Part shown: piece after piece, positions 35,314 to 48,000 of the stretch | How the letters are laid out: every line of letters starts with the position of its first letter | How positions within the stretch are numbered: position 1 is the first letter of the stretch | Source: Diadema setosum | Taxonomy: Eukaryota > Echinodermata > Echinoidea > Diadematoida > Diadematidae | Direction of reading: 5' to 3' | DNA: 64,000 nt | NCBI GenBank assembly: GCA_033980235.1 | Contig: CM067070.1 | Location: 30,312,394 to 30,376,393, forward strand | Made by a program: the position numbers and the translations under genes | The notes under the pieces: generated by a model | Seen by the model: only the letters and a program-made list of their open reading frames with translations | Told to the model about the DNA's origin: nothing | The model's database searches: none

Positions 35314-36727
35314 GGAGCCTACAAGTTTTAGACAACGGCCGTAGTACTAGCAAGACCGGACGGACATCTTGGATGTGCCATCTGTTTACAAAATAATGAC
35401 TATCAAAACCCCGGTTTCAGGTAGCAAGCGACGCAGTCGGCACCATGCACTGATTGAGGACATGGAATACCAAGTGGAGGGGAAATACAATTCAATGTTA
35501 TAATGCGGACTCTCATTTTAATGCACATCACTACGTTTGCTTTTGAGCCTGGAAAATCTGAGGCTTAAACGCTAAAAAATAAATGTTCAAATTTGCACCT
35601 AATTTGTAACAATAGCAGCACACCTGCGGTGCATACTTGCACCTTTAATTGTGTTTAATTGCACCCTTAATTAACTGCCTTTTTGAAGTTTTGCTAATTT
35701 CTGCAAACAGGTTCTCGTACAGTTTAAAGAATATGCAAATGAGTGAGCTAACCATGTCATAACCTCGCAATTTTCCATTGATCGTGTACAAAAAATAACG
35801 AAAATTCAATTTTTCTGTCTTTGAAATCTGAAACATAATGCTATTCCTGGTTGATTACCTTCAGAACAGTGATCAGTTAGATATACCCGGATATATACCC
35901 GGGCATAATTACGTTTGAATGAAAAACTGAAAATTTCAAAATGTTTATGTGCAAACATTATGGCAAGTTGTGAGGGAATGACAAGCTCAATTTTCCATTT
36001 GCATATTCATAATGACCGTTTAAAAACTGTTTCCTGAAAAATTAGCGAAACTTCAGAACGTCATAACTTCCTTATTTTTCTTGAGCCCGTAAGATTTTAT
36101 TCTTTCTTGTCAGCGGCTAGCTAATATTTGGGCTGAATTTCCCCTGTAATGACTATTTTTCTTTTAGAAGTAAGGTGAGATATTCTAGTGGTATTATTGT
36201 TGAAGTTTGTCAGCCAAATATATGAAAAAAGGAAAAATACTAACATCTGTGATGAAACAAGAAAACGTCTATTAAGAATGTCCCTTTACTTAGTTTCCTC
36301 TACAACACTACCTATGTATCGCCTTCGAGTAGAAAGAAGGATTGATAATCCCCTACCGATGTGACAGCCAAAATGTGATATTGTATCATTGTCAACCTCT
36401 TGAAAGAGGTTTTCAGTTATTTTTGGTCAAACGTTTGCTGTACCACACCGGTGATATTCTTTTGAGTTTGGCGTTTACAATTTATATCTGCCATAGTATA
36501 CAAAAAAGCACAGCGGAATTTGATGCTTCGAGGATGAGTATAGGTTAATTACAGCTCTCTGACACGACATCATAACAGTGGCCCAGATACGGTCCCTAAT
36601 AAAAATCCGAACTGGCCTGACACACACATACAATCATATTTGAGGTATAGCGGTCAAATTGAAATAGTATTAGTAAATTCGTGTTTACCTTTGTTATAGA
36701 TTTAGACTACATTTGAAAGAAAACATA
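35314..36727. other. Unassigned AT-rich stretch
   Basis: No domain-bearing ORF, RNA gene or repeat can be supported. A short GATATACCCGGATATATACCC repeat lies near 35879. Confidence 0.4.
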
Positions 36728-37103
36728 TGTGACCCGCTACAACAAAATGATCCTAAAGTCGGGCGAGGTCGATTACTTGAAAATTGCATGACACAATTCC
36801 CTAATCTTTCTGCTTTAAATTGATATATACCACATCTTATGAAAATAATCGGCTGCGAAGTAATCGATGTTTAAAAGAGAGCATGTCGAGACGTCTGGGA
36901 AATCAATTGTTACAACGGGTTACAAATAAACTGAATTAATAACAGCGGGTTGAATTGACTTACGTGTTAGCTTATCCACTGCAAGTCTCCAACTGCCGAA
37001 GGTGCATCTTCTCCGCGCACATCCATGGCCATGGATGACGCGCTGTGCGCTTCCTGGCAACGCAGTATGATGCGCGTTGCCAGGATGAGGGATATCCACT
37101 ACA
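36728..37103 (-). repeat. 3' LTR of the Gypsy-type element (376 bp)
   Basis: On the minus strand it starts TGTAGTGGATATCC directly after a purine tract and ends GGGTCACA, giving TG...CA ends. It includes a hairpin built on GGCAACGC/GCGTTGCC near 37060. The partner LTR was not found; the upstream half of the element is missing. The outer border is chosen from the TG/CA rule and could be off by a few bases. Confidence 0.5.
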
Positions 37104-37117
37104 TTATCCCCTCCTTA
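37104..37117 (-). other. Polypurine tract
   Basis: TAAGGAGGGGATAA on the minus strand lies immediately before the LTR start. This is the usual plus-strand priming site of Ty3/Gypsy elements. Confidence 0.55.
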
Positions 37118-37542
37118 CAAATTTGACGTCCCGTCAAATAAATATTACCTTGTCTGGACACAAACACGTTTCAATTCAACCAATAATGAACTACAACTCT
37201 TTTTTTTTAACTACACTGATCTCATTCGTTACGCCTCGAACATTGCGCTGTATCCCTGTCCTCAACAGGTACCAATTTTCAAGCGCTCTAATGCTGAGAG
37301 TGACAAACGAGATCCGCGCATCTCGTCCGGTAGAAATCCGAATTACTCTTATAAATTCTTTCATCCAAAAGAATAAAATACTCGTACAGACTAATGAAAA
37401 ACAATGGTGTCAGAAGGTGTCTGAAACGCAATTACACCACACACCAAAACATTCTAAACTGAAAGCTAACTAAATGAATAAAGAAACTCAACAACAAAAA
37501 CAGCAACAACAACAACAACAATAAGACTCTTAATTTCCATCA

Positions 37543-39012
37543 TTACTTGTCTGAGTGCACTTTATTAAGCACTGTTGCTGAGTTCGTCTCTTCGTCAGCC
37601 AGCCAGAATTCCTTGTGTACTCTGTACCGCCACAACCTATCACGGTGCACAACTTTGGGCTTGCCTCGTTTGGTCATCTGAATTCTGTAGACCACATCAT
37701 TCAGTCTCTTCAATATTGTGAATGGTCCCTCCCACTCCGACTTGAGTTTAGGGAATAATCCTTTGCGCGTACGAGGATTGTGCAGCCACACCCGTTCTCC
37801 TTTCTCTAAAGTTTCATCATACATCCTTTTCGGCGTCAATATGTCCTTCGGTCCTGTACCACTGGGAGTTGTGGAGAATAGATCCTGTCGTTTACGCAGA
37901 AACTTCCGCATTTTATCTTTCTCTTCCATGGAAAGATCCGTCCCACCCCTTCCAGCTGGTGGCTTCAAATGCGGTTCCAACTCAATCTGCTTCACCTCGA
38001 CACCTTCTATCTCTCCCTTCATTCCCTCCCTATTTGAAGGATTGATAACACATTCGACACTTTCGCATGTTCCACTACACATGCTACGAGAAAGAGTGCA
38101 AGCATCTGACTCTACAGGTGCAGCAACGCATCTCGATCCCAAATTACCCAATGTCTCACCTGACATTATCCCTACTTGATAATCTACACCTTGGTGAGAT
38201 TCGGTGACATCTACTCTCATGTCACACTTCGTTGATACGTCAACTGGTACATTATTTATTTCATTTCTTTCTGGTACCTCAGCCAAAGATGCTACAATTC
38301 TCGAGCATTTCATACTGCTAGCGCCCGACGCCTCTCGAAGAAGTGGAATTTCATTTATACCCATCTTGAGTGTTCGAGATGCCATATCGATCATGCAATC
38401 TTGCGTAGAAAGAAAGTCAATGCCAATGATGCCCTCGTCGACAATGTCAGCAACGATAACACGATGCTCCACCACGTCATGGCCCATACGAATGCGCACC
38501 CACGCGGTACCTCTAACATCCGCCTTCTCACCAGTCACTGTGACAATTCGTCGTGCATCTGCAGTAAGTTGCATTCGTGTCTTCCTCTCGATTCTTCCGC
38601 AGACTTCCGGTCACCGCTGACCCAGTATCGACGAGGAACCTACACGCCTCTCCTTCAACTTCACCACTCACGACAAGCCCTCCCGGCTCTCCTCCCAGTG
38701 ACCTGATCATAACGTGATTTGGAGCATTCTCAAAGTTCCTAGTCGTCCTCTGCTCCGTGAGAGCGACTACTGGTCGTTTCCCTGCTTCTCCCGGGAAGCA
38801 GAAGTTAACGTGCAATCCTTTGCTAGATGGCCTCGTTGTTTGCAGACGGCACACGTCATTTCAGGGCAATCCCTGATAAAGGGTCCCACTTCGCCGCAGT
38901 TATAGCATTGCCCTTTTCCCTTTTGTGTGGTCTTCTCTCTGCCACCACTTCCACGTCTGATAGCTTTCTCGAGTCTCTCAACCAGCGTGTCCATCAATCC
39001 CCCAATGCATGG
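37543..39012 (-). pseudogene. Ty3/Gypsy gag-protease joined to integrase C-terminus (internal deletion)
   Basis: In order on the minus strand are a gag end with two zinc knuckles (CYNCGEVGPFIRDC, in which Pro replaces the zinc-binding His, and the intact CAVCKQRGHLAKDC), then the protease with LVDTGSAVT near 38620. A frame shift near 38600 follows, then GTAWVRIRMGHDVVEHRVIV and IIGIDFLSTQDCMIDMASRT. A linker ending RKRQDLFSTTPSGTGP runs without a break into YDETLEKGERVWLHNP and SEWEGPFTILKRLNDVVYRI. The latter is the GPF/GPY end of integrase. Reverse transcriptase, RNase H and the integrase core are absent. The gag-protease join is also out of frame. The element is non-autonomous. Confidence 0.8.
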
Positions 39013-39823
39013 GCGTAAATCCCGGGGGGGATGGGGGGGATATATCCCCCCCTGAAATGGAGGAGGGGGGGATGGCCTGTACAATCATCCCCCCTGAAAT
39101 TTGAGAAAACATGGAGGAAGCAGAAATGTGATCGTATTAATTTTGGCATATTGCATGACGTTCGTACGCCCGCCTTCAGACAGGTAACAGAGCTGAACAG
39201 TATTCTATCTTGTAGGATAATGTATACACAATTTTCTCAAGCGCTCGCTCGCTTCGCTCGCTCGCGAAGAAAGTAATATCGACACAATGGTATGGTCCAG
39301 ACGTTGACAACGTCAAATAGCATAAATAGGCTTACATGTAAACATGCTATGAAGCGAGCAACTCGGGACCATCTGCAAATTATGTATGAACACAAACAAA
39401 CAATAACAACAACTATACCGCCATAATTGAACCGCCCTCTATTTCCTGAATCATTCCTGAAACGATGATGACTCTGATACATCTACGGGCATACCCAGGG
39501 ATGATCAGGGGTGTCGAATCTATCTGGGGGGGGGGGGGGCAAAGGGGCATTTGCCCCGCCCCCACGGAAATGTTGGGGGCAGACAAAACATTTTTCCCCC
39601 AAGCAATTCCCGAGATGAGGACAAATCTCCAACTTTCTTTATGGAAAATTGTACAACTATACCGCCAGAATTATGCACCGGATCGCTGAATTGCAATCAT
39701 AAATAATATGCAAAAGCTTCGCTACTGGGTCCCTTTTGATAGACTTTGTACACTTTTGAGATTGACGTTTTATTTCCTTATATCTATCAAAGAGTGTGCA
39801 GCAGATCTTTCACTTACAAATTA
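39013..39823. mobile_element. G-run-rich hAT-like fragments that break the gag gene
   Basis: The gag homology stops at 39012, where GGGCGTAAATCCCGGGGGG begins. A second such start lies at 39486-39530 (CGGGCATACCCAGGG, then a G run). A CGCTCGCTCGCTTCGCTCGC motif is at 39241-39265. Paired ends cannot be made out. No gene. Confidence 0.4.
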
Positions 39824-41518
39824 CAGTGGCGTATCTAGGGGGGGGGGGGCAAGGGGGGCACGTGCCCCAGGCGCCACTCCTTGGGGGCGCAAAAAAAAAG
39901 GGAAAAAAACGAAGAAAAAGAAAAAAATGAAAAAAAAAACGAAGAAGAAGAAGAAAAAATGAAAAGAAGAAGAAGAAAATAAAAGAAGAAGAAGAAGAAG
40001 AAGAAAAAAAAAAAACTCGCCCGGAAGGGGGAGGGAGAGTGGTGGGGGGGGGGGGGCAGAAAACCAAATCAAACAAGATATAAACGTGATGATTATTATA
40101 ATGTTTATTGTGTTCACACAAAAATTCTATGTTCTGTGAGCTGAAATACAAAATTTCGGCTCGCTTGCTGCGCTCGCTCGCCAAAATTTATATAAAAAAG
40201 AAGGTAAGAACAAAACATGATGATAACAAAATGACAGTGTCTATTGTGTTCACACATGTACTTTTATATGTAGCATGCAAAATGTTTCACGGAGCAGCGG
40301 CTGCAATTTCTTTCGTTCTGAAGCGATCGCCAATTGGATCAAAAGAAGGCGCCAACGGTTTCGAACATACGAGGGGGGGGGGGGGCGCAAAAAAAAAAAC
40401 CGAATCAAACAAGATAATAACAAGACGTAATGATGACGAGGAAATATACAAATTTCGGCCCACTCGCTCGTACTAATTTAGAGTATGTTTTCAAGTCCTC
40501 GGTTTGTTGGTCTAAATCGTTATCTATAAGGCCGTCACTATATCTTGATTAGAATTGTAAAACTTAATAAGCAAAAAATGACAAGAGTTTCATAATTTGT
40601 AAGCTGAAATACAAAAATTTTCGGCTCGCTCGCTGCGCTCGCTCGCCAAAATTTGTATAAAAAAAGAAAAGCAGATAAGAACAAAACGTGACGATGACGC
40701 GGACAAAATGATAATGTCCATTGTGTTCACTCATGTCATTTTATATTTAGCAGGAAAAATGTTACACGGAGCAGCGACTGCAATTTCATTCGTTCTGAAG
40801 CGATCGCCGATTTTATCAAAAGAGGACGCCAACAGTTTCGAACATACGGGGGAGGGGGGGGGGGCGCAAAAAAAAATCAAAAAAGATAAGAAAAAACGTA
40901 ATGATGACGCAGAAATATACACATTTCGGCTCACTCGCTCGTACTAATTTAGAGTATTTTTTCAAGTCCTCTCTTTGTTGGTATAAATCGTTATCAAAAA
41001 GGTCGTCACTATAATTGTGAGATTTAATAAGCAAAAAAAATTGACAAGAATTCCATGTTTTGTACGCTGAAATACAAAAATTTTCGGCTCACTCGCTGCG
41101 TTCGCTCGCCAAAATTTATATAAAAAAGATAAGAACAATACGTGATGATGACGAGGAAATATACAAATTTCAGCTCACTCGCGCGTTTAATTTAGAGTAT
41201 TTTTTAAAGTCCTCACTTTTTTGGTATAAATCGTTATCTATAAGGCCGTCACTATATCTTGATTAGAATTGTAAGATTTGGTAAGCAAAAAATGACAAGA
41301 ATTCCATGTTTTGTAAGCTGAAATACAAAAATTTCGAATCAAAATTCATTACATTTAAATCACCCTCAAAAGATCCCTTATAAGTGCTTGAAAAAGCATC
41401 ATGTGGACTTTGTTTAAAGTCCCTACCGGGATGGGGTTGGTGTTGAACACTTTTTCAGAAATTAGGGGCGCAATTTTCGTGCTTGCCCCGGGCGCCGTTT
41501 TCCCTAGATACGCCACTG
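39824..41518. mobile_element. 1.7 kb hAT-like non-autonomous element with tandem units
   Basis: CAGTGGCGTATCTAGGG at 39824 is perfectly inverted at 41502-41518 (17 bp). CAGTGGCG ends are usual for hAT elements. The expected 8 bp target duplication is not there (ACAAATTA against CCAACATG). The interior has a purine-rich GAA/AAG stretch (39900-40020) and three ~470 bp units, each with TTCGGCTCGCTYGCTGCGCTCGCTCGCC. No transposase. Confidence 0.65.
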
Positions 41519-41848
41519 CCAACATGGTAATTCAAGGGTTTAGTAAAGGGTTTAGTAATTAAAGAGGTATATACTGTGAAACATTGTTCAAAAAGTCCGG
41601 AGCCGACAAAAGATTGTGATTCAGCGTGATTCCTGGTTGGCATTCGGAATATAAGCAGGATATGCACAGTGTACTCAGAACATCCGAACGGCAAAAAAAG
41701 AGTCGCTGCAATGTTGCGCAATGTGATGTAGAATGTATACACCTTTGTACCTTACGCTTCGTTATAGCAAAGCTAGATCATTGATTTTGCAGTGTTGCTT
41801 TACATACTTGTCTATATTAAAATGCCTTGCATTGTCAATAATAAGACT
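41519..41848. other. Flank of the tRNA-like array
   Basis: Plain AT-rich sequence between the hAT-like end and the array. A small direct repeat GGGTTTAGTAA is at 41536-41558. No gene. Confidence 0.4.
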
Positions 41849-41862
41849 TGACCTGGGCTATT
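41849..41862 (+). repeat. Left copy of the 14 bp duplication flanking the array
   Basis: TGACCTGGGCTATT is repeated at 55829-55842. The array starts at its right edge. Its last four bases (TATT) also fit the array unit and its first three (TGA) fit the right array end, so the duplication proper is 7-14 bp. Confidence 0.75.
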
Positions 41863-41968
41863 CAAATTCATGATTTTCTTCCGTCGAGATGTTTTCATTG
41901 CAACTGATTGACAAATTGCCCTACATCGACGTAAATAAGCACTGAATTGATCAGTGTTTTAGTAGTAG

Positions 41969-41987
41969 CCATGATAAAAAATCATGG
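41969..41987 (-). terminator. Six-T Pol III terminator in a hairpin (representative)
   Basis: CCATGAT-AAAAA-ATCATGG on the plus strand gives, on the transcribed minus strand, a T6 run about 14 bases past the tRNA-like 3' end, inside a 7 bp hairpin. T4 or longer ends Pol III transcription. It repeats in every unit at a 268 bp step and would give RNAs of about 90 bases. Confidence 0.65.
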
Positions 41988-41994
41988 GCGTACA

Positions 41995-42066
41995 AACTCG
42001 TGCAGGATTCGAACCCTCGACCTCCTGATCACCGGACAGACGTCATCTCCACTAGACCACCGAGCT
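41995..42066 (-). ncRNA. tRNA-like Pol III module (copy 1, representative)
   Basis: Read on the minus strand the 72 bases carry an A box TGGTCTAGTGG (as in tRNA-Glu) at tRNA positions 8-19 and a perfect B box GGTTCGAATCC. The standard unit folds with six of seven acceptor pairs (AGCTCGG with TCGAGTA), three D-stem pairs, four anticodon-stem pairs and a broken T stem. The loop would show GGT, but base 33 is C instead of T and stems have mismatches. I therefore read it as a tRNA-derived promoter module or SINE head, not a working tRNA. A hairpin GCTTTCG-GG-CGAAAGC lies immediately upstream. Confidence 0.7.
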
Positions 42067-45000
42067 TTCGCCCGAAAGCAAGTGTTGGTTCTAATCCTTA
42101 TAGCATGCAGCGGGTACTGCTTTTGTTATTCAAATTCATGATTTTCTTCCGTCGAGATGTTTTCATTGCAACTGATTGACAAATTGCCCTACATCGACGT
42201 AAATAAGCACTGAATTGATCAGTGTTTTAGTAGTAGCCATGATAAAAAATCATGGGCGTACATACTCGAGCAGGATTCGAACCCTCGACCTCCTGATCAC
42301 CGGACAGACGTCATCTCCACTAGACCACCGAGCTTTCGCCCGAAAGCAAGTGTTGGTTCTAATCCTTATAGCATGCAGCGGGTACTGCTTTTGTTATTCA
42401 AATTCATGATTTTCTTCCGTCGAGATGTTTTCATTGCAACTGATTGACAAATTGCCCTACATCGACGTAAATAAGCACTGAATTGATCAGTGTTTTAGTA
42501 GTAGCCATGATAAAAAATCATGGGCGTACAAACTCGTGCAGGATTCGAACCCTCGACCTCCTGATCACCGGACAGACGTCATCTCCACTAGACCACCGAG
42601 CTTTCGCCCGAAAGCAAGTGTTGGTTCTAATCCTTATAGCATGCAGCGGGTACTGCTTTTGTTATTCAAATTCATGATTTTCTTCCGTCGAGATGTTTTC
42701 ATTGCAACTGATTGACAAATTGCCCTACATCGACGTAAATAAGCACTGAATTGATCAGTGTTTTAGTAGTAGCCATGATAAAAAATCATGGGCGTACATA
42801 CTCGAGCAGGATTCGAACCCTCGACCTCCTGATCACCGGACAGACGTCATCTCCACTAGACCACCGAGCTTTCGCCCGAAAGCAAGTGTTGGTTCTAATC
42901 CTTATAGCATGCAGCGGGTACTGCTTTTGTTATTCAAATTCATGATTTTCTTCCGTCGAGATGTTTTCATTGCAACTGATTGACAAATTGCCCTACATCG
43001 ACGTAAATAAGCACTGAATTGATCAGTGTTTTAGTAGTAGCCATGATAAAAAATCATGGGCGTACATACTCGAGCAGGATTCGAACCCTCGACCTCCTGA
43101 TCACCGGACAGACGTCATCTCCACTAGACCACCGAGCTTTCGCCCGAAAGCAAGTGTTGGTTCTAATCCTTATAGCATGCAGCGGGTACTGCTTTTGTTA
43201 TTCAAATTCATGATTTTCTTCCGTCGAGATGTTTTCATTGCAACTGATTGACAAATTGCCCTACATCGACGTAAATAAGCACTGAATTGATCAGTGTTTT
43301 AGTAGTAGCCATGATAAAAAATCATTGGCGTACATACTCGAGCAGGATTCGAACCCTCGACCTCCTGATCACCGGACAGACGTCATCTCCACTAGACCAC
43401 CGAGCTTTCGCCCGAAAGCAAGTGTTGGTTCTAATCCTTATAGCATGCAGCGGGTACTGCTTTTGTTATTCAAATTCATGATTTTCTTCCGTCGAGATGT
43501 TTTCATTGCAACTGATTGACAAATTGCCCTACATCGACGTAAATAAGCACTGAATTGATCAGTGTTTTAGTAGTAGCCATGATAAAAAATCATGGGCGTA
43601 CATACTCGAGCAGGATTCGAACCCTCGACCTCCTGATCACCGGACAGACGTCATCTCCACTAGACCACCGAGCTTTCGCCCGTAAGCAAGTGTTGGTTCT
43701 AATCCTTATAGCATGCAGCGGGTACTGCTTTTGTTATTCAAATTCATGATTTTCTTCCGTCGAGATGTTTTCATTGCAACTGATTGACAAATTGCCCTAC
43801 ATCGACGTAAATAAGCACTGAATTGATCAGTGTTTTAGTAGTAGCCATGATAAAAAATCATGGGCGTACATACTCGAGCAGGATTCGAACCCTCGACCTC
43901 CTGATCACCGGACAGACGTCATCTCCACTAGACCACCGAGCTTTCGCCCGAAAGCAAGTGTTGGTTCTAATCCTTATAGCATGCAGCGGGTACTGCTTTT
44001 GTTATTCAAATTCATGATTTTCTTCCGTCGAGATGTTTTCATTGCAACTGATTGACAAATTGCCCTACATCGACGTAAATAAGCACTGAATTGATCAGTG
44101 TTTTAGTAGTAGCCATGATAAAAAATCATGGGCGTACATACTCGAGCAGGATTCGAACCCTCGACCTCCTGATCACCGGACAGACGTCATCTCCACTAGA
44201 CCACCGAGCTTTCGCCCGAAAGCAAGTGTTGGTTCTAATCCTTATAGCATGCAGCGGGTACTGCTTTTGTTATTCAAATTCATGATTTTCTTCCGTCGAG
44301 ATGTTTTCATTGCAACTGATTGACAAATTGCCCTACATCGACGTAAATAAGCACTGAATTGATCAGTGTTTTAGTAGTAGCCATGATAAAAAATCATGGG
44401 CGTACATACTCGAGCAGGATTCGAACCCTCGACCTCCTGATCACCGGACAGACGTCATCTCCACTAGACCACCGAGCTTTCGCCCGAAAGCAAGTGTTGG
44501 TTCTAATCCTTATAGCATGCAGCGGGTACTGCTTTTGTTATTCAAATTCATGATTTTCTTCCGTCGAGATGTTTTCATTGCAACTGATTGACAAATTGCC
44601 CTACATCGACGTAAATAAGCACTGAATTGATCAGTGTTTTAGTAGTAGCCATGATAAAAAATCATGGGCGTACATACTCGAGCAGGATTCGAACCCTCGA
44701 CCTCCTGATCACCGGACAGACGTCATCTCCACTAGACCACCGAGCTTTCGCCCGAAAGCAAGTGTTGGTTCTAATCCTTATAGCATGCAGCGGGTACTGC
44801 TTTTGTTATTCAAATTCATGATTTTCTTCCGTCGAGATGTTTTCATTGCAACTGATTGACAAATTGCCCTACATCGACGTAAATAAGCACTGAATTGATC
44901 AGTGTTTTAGTAGTAGCCATGATAAAAAATCATGGGCGTACATACTCGAGCAGGATTCGAACCCTCGACCTCCTGATCACCGGACAGACGTCATCTCCAC

Positions 45001-48000
45001 TAGACCACCGAGCTTTCGCCCGAAAGCAAGTGTTGGTTCTAATCCTTATAGCATGCAGCGGGTACTGCTTTTGTTATTCAAATTCATGATTTTCTTCCGT
45101 CGAGATGTTTTCATTGCAACTGATTGACAAATTGCCCTACATCGACGTAAATAAGCACTGAATTGATCAGTGTTTTAGTAGTAGCCATGATAAAAAATCA
45201 TGGGCGTACATACTCGAGCAGGATTCGAACCCTCGACCTCCTGATCACCGGACAGACGTCATCTCCACTAGACCACCGAGCTTTCGCCCGAAAGCAAGTG
45301 TTGGTTCTAATCCTTATAGCATGCAGCGGGTACTGCTTTTGTTATTCAAATTCATGATTTTCTTCCGTCGAGATGTTTTCATTGCAACTGATTGACAAAT
45401 TGCCCTACATCGACGTAAATAAGCACTGAATTGATCAGTGTTTTAGTAGTAGCCATGATAAAAAATCATGGGCGTACATACTCGAGCAGGATTCGAACCC
45501 TCGACCTCCTGATCACCGGACAGACGTCATCTCCACTAGACCACCGAGCTTTCGCCCGAAAGCAAGTGTTGGTTCTAATCCTTATAGCATGCAGCGGGTA
45601 CTGCTTTTGTTATTCAAATTCATGATTTTCTTCCGTCGAGATGTTTTCATTGCAACTGATTGACAAATTGCCCTACATCGACGTAAATAAGCACTGAATT
45701 GATCAGTGTTTTAGTAGTAGCCATGATAAAAAATCATGGGCGTACATACTCGAGCAGGATTCGAACCCTCGACCTCCTGATCACCGGACAGACGTCATCT
45801 CCACTAGACCACCGAGCTTTCGCCCGAAAGCAAGTGTTGGTTCTAATCCTTATAGCATGCAGCGGGTACTGCTTTTGTTATTCAAATTCATGATTTTCTT
45901 CCGTCGAGATGTTTTCATTGCAACTGATTGACAAATTGCCCTACATCGACGTAAATAAGCACTGAATTGATCAGTGTTTTAGTAGTAGCCATGATAAAAA
46001 ATCATGGGCGTACATACTCGAGCAGGATTCGAACCCTCGACCTCCTGATCACCGGACAGACGTCATCTCCACTAGACCACCGAGCTTTCGCCCGAAAGCA
46101 AGTGTTGGTTCTAATCCTTATAGCATGCAGCGGGTACTGCTTTTGTTATTCAAATTCATGATTTTCTTCCGTCGAGATGTTTTCATTGCAACTGATTGAC
46201 AAATTGCCCTACATCGACGTAAATAAGCACTGAATTGATCAGTGTTCTAGTAGTAGCCATGATAAAAAATCATGGGCGTACATACTCGAGCAGGATTCGA
46301 ACCCTCGACCTCCTGATCACCGGACAGACGTCATCTCCACTAGACCACCGAGCTTTCGCCCGAAAGCAAGTGTTGGTTCTAATCCTTATAGCATGCAGCG
46401 GGTACTGCTTTTGTTATTCAAATTCATGATTTTCTTCCGTCGAGATGTTTTCATTGCAACTGATTGACAAATTGCCCTACATCGACGTAAATAAGCACTG
46501 AATTGATCAGTGTTCTAGTAGTAGCCATGATAAAAAATCATGGGCGTACATACTCGAGCAGGATTCGAACCCTCGACCTCCTGATCACCGGACAGACGTC
46601 ATCTCCACTAGACCACCGAGCTTTCGCCCGAAAGCAAGTGTTGGTTCTAATCCTTATAGCATGCAGCGGGTACTGCTTTTGTTATTCAAATTCATGATTT
46701 TCTTCCGTCGAGATGTTTTCATTGCAACTGATTGACAAATTGCCCTACATCGACGTAAATAAGCACTGAATTGATCAGTGTTTTAGTAGTAGCCATGATA
46801 AAAAATCATGGGCGTACATACTCGAGCAGGATTCGAACCCTCGACCTCCTGATCACCGGACAGACGTCATCTCCACTAGACCACCGAGCTTTCGCCCGAA
46901 AGCAAGTGTTGGTTCTAATCCTTATAGCATGCAGCGGGTACTGCTTTTGTTATTCAAATTAATGATTTTCTTCCGTCGAGATGTTTTCATTGCAACTGAT
47001 TGACAAATTGCCCTACATCGACGTAAATAAGCACTGAATTGATCAGTGTTTTAGTAGTAGCCATGATAAAAAATCATGGGCGTACATACTCGAGCAGGAT
47101 TCGAACCCTCGACCTCCTGATCACCGGACAGACGTCATCTCCACTAGACCACCGAGCTTTCGCCCGAAAGCAAGTGTTGGTTCTAATCCTTATAGCATGC
47201 AGCGGGTACTGCTTTTGTTATTCAAATTCATGATTTTCTTCCGTCGAGATGTTTTCATTGCAACTGATTGACAAATTGCCCTACATCGACGTAAATAAGC
47301 ACTGAATTGATCAGTGTTTTAGTAGTAGCCATGATAAAAAATCATGGGCGTACATACTCGAGCAGGATTCGAACCCTCGACCTCCTGATCACCGGACAGA
47401 CGTCATCTCCACTAGACCACCGAGCTTTCGCCCGAAAGCAAGTGTTGGTTCTAATCCTTATAGCATGCAGCGGGTACTGCTTTTGTTATTCAAATTCATG
47501 ATTTTCTTCCGTCGAGATGTTTTCATTGCAACTGATTGACAAATTGCCCTACATCGACGTAAATAAGCACTGAATTGATCAGTGTTTTAGTAGTAGCCAT
47601 GATAAAAAATCATGGGCGTACATACTCGAGCAGGATTCGAACCCTCGACCTCCTGATCACCGGACAGACGTCATCTCCACTAGACCACCGAGCTTTCGCC
47701 CGAAAGCAAGTGTTGGTTCTAATCCTTATAGCATGCAGCGGGTACTGCTTTTGTTATTCAAATTCATGATTTTCTTCCGTCGAGATGTTTTCATTGCAAC
47801 TGATTGACAAATTGCCCTACATCGACGTAAATAAGCACTGAATTGATCAGTGTTTTAGTAGTAGCCATGATAAAAAATCATGGGCGTACATACTCGAGCA
47901 GGATTCGAACCCTCGACCTCCTGATCACCGGACAGACGTCATCTCCACTAGACCACCGAGCTTTCGCCCGAAAGCAAGTGTTGGTTCTAATCCTTATAGC

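Noticed and set aside
37718..38620. Plus-strand ORFs of 138-153 codons across the Gypsy region
   Set aside because: They are shadows of the minus-strand protease-integrase coding sequence, which shows clear domain motifs.
39810..40184. F/P-rich or K-rich ORFs at the GAA/AAG tract
   Set aside because: They are translations of a low-complexity purine run and G runs inside a hAT-like element.
39816..41526. 8 bp hAT target duplication around the 39824-41518 element
   Set aside because: The flanking octamers (ACAAATTA and CCAACATG) do not match. The element is kept on its inverted ends only.
41995..42066. A working tRNA-Thr (GGT) gene
   Set aside because: Base 33 is not T, the T stem and anticodon stem have mismatches, and 52 tandem copies of one weak fold fit a tRNA-derived repeat better.
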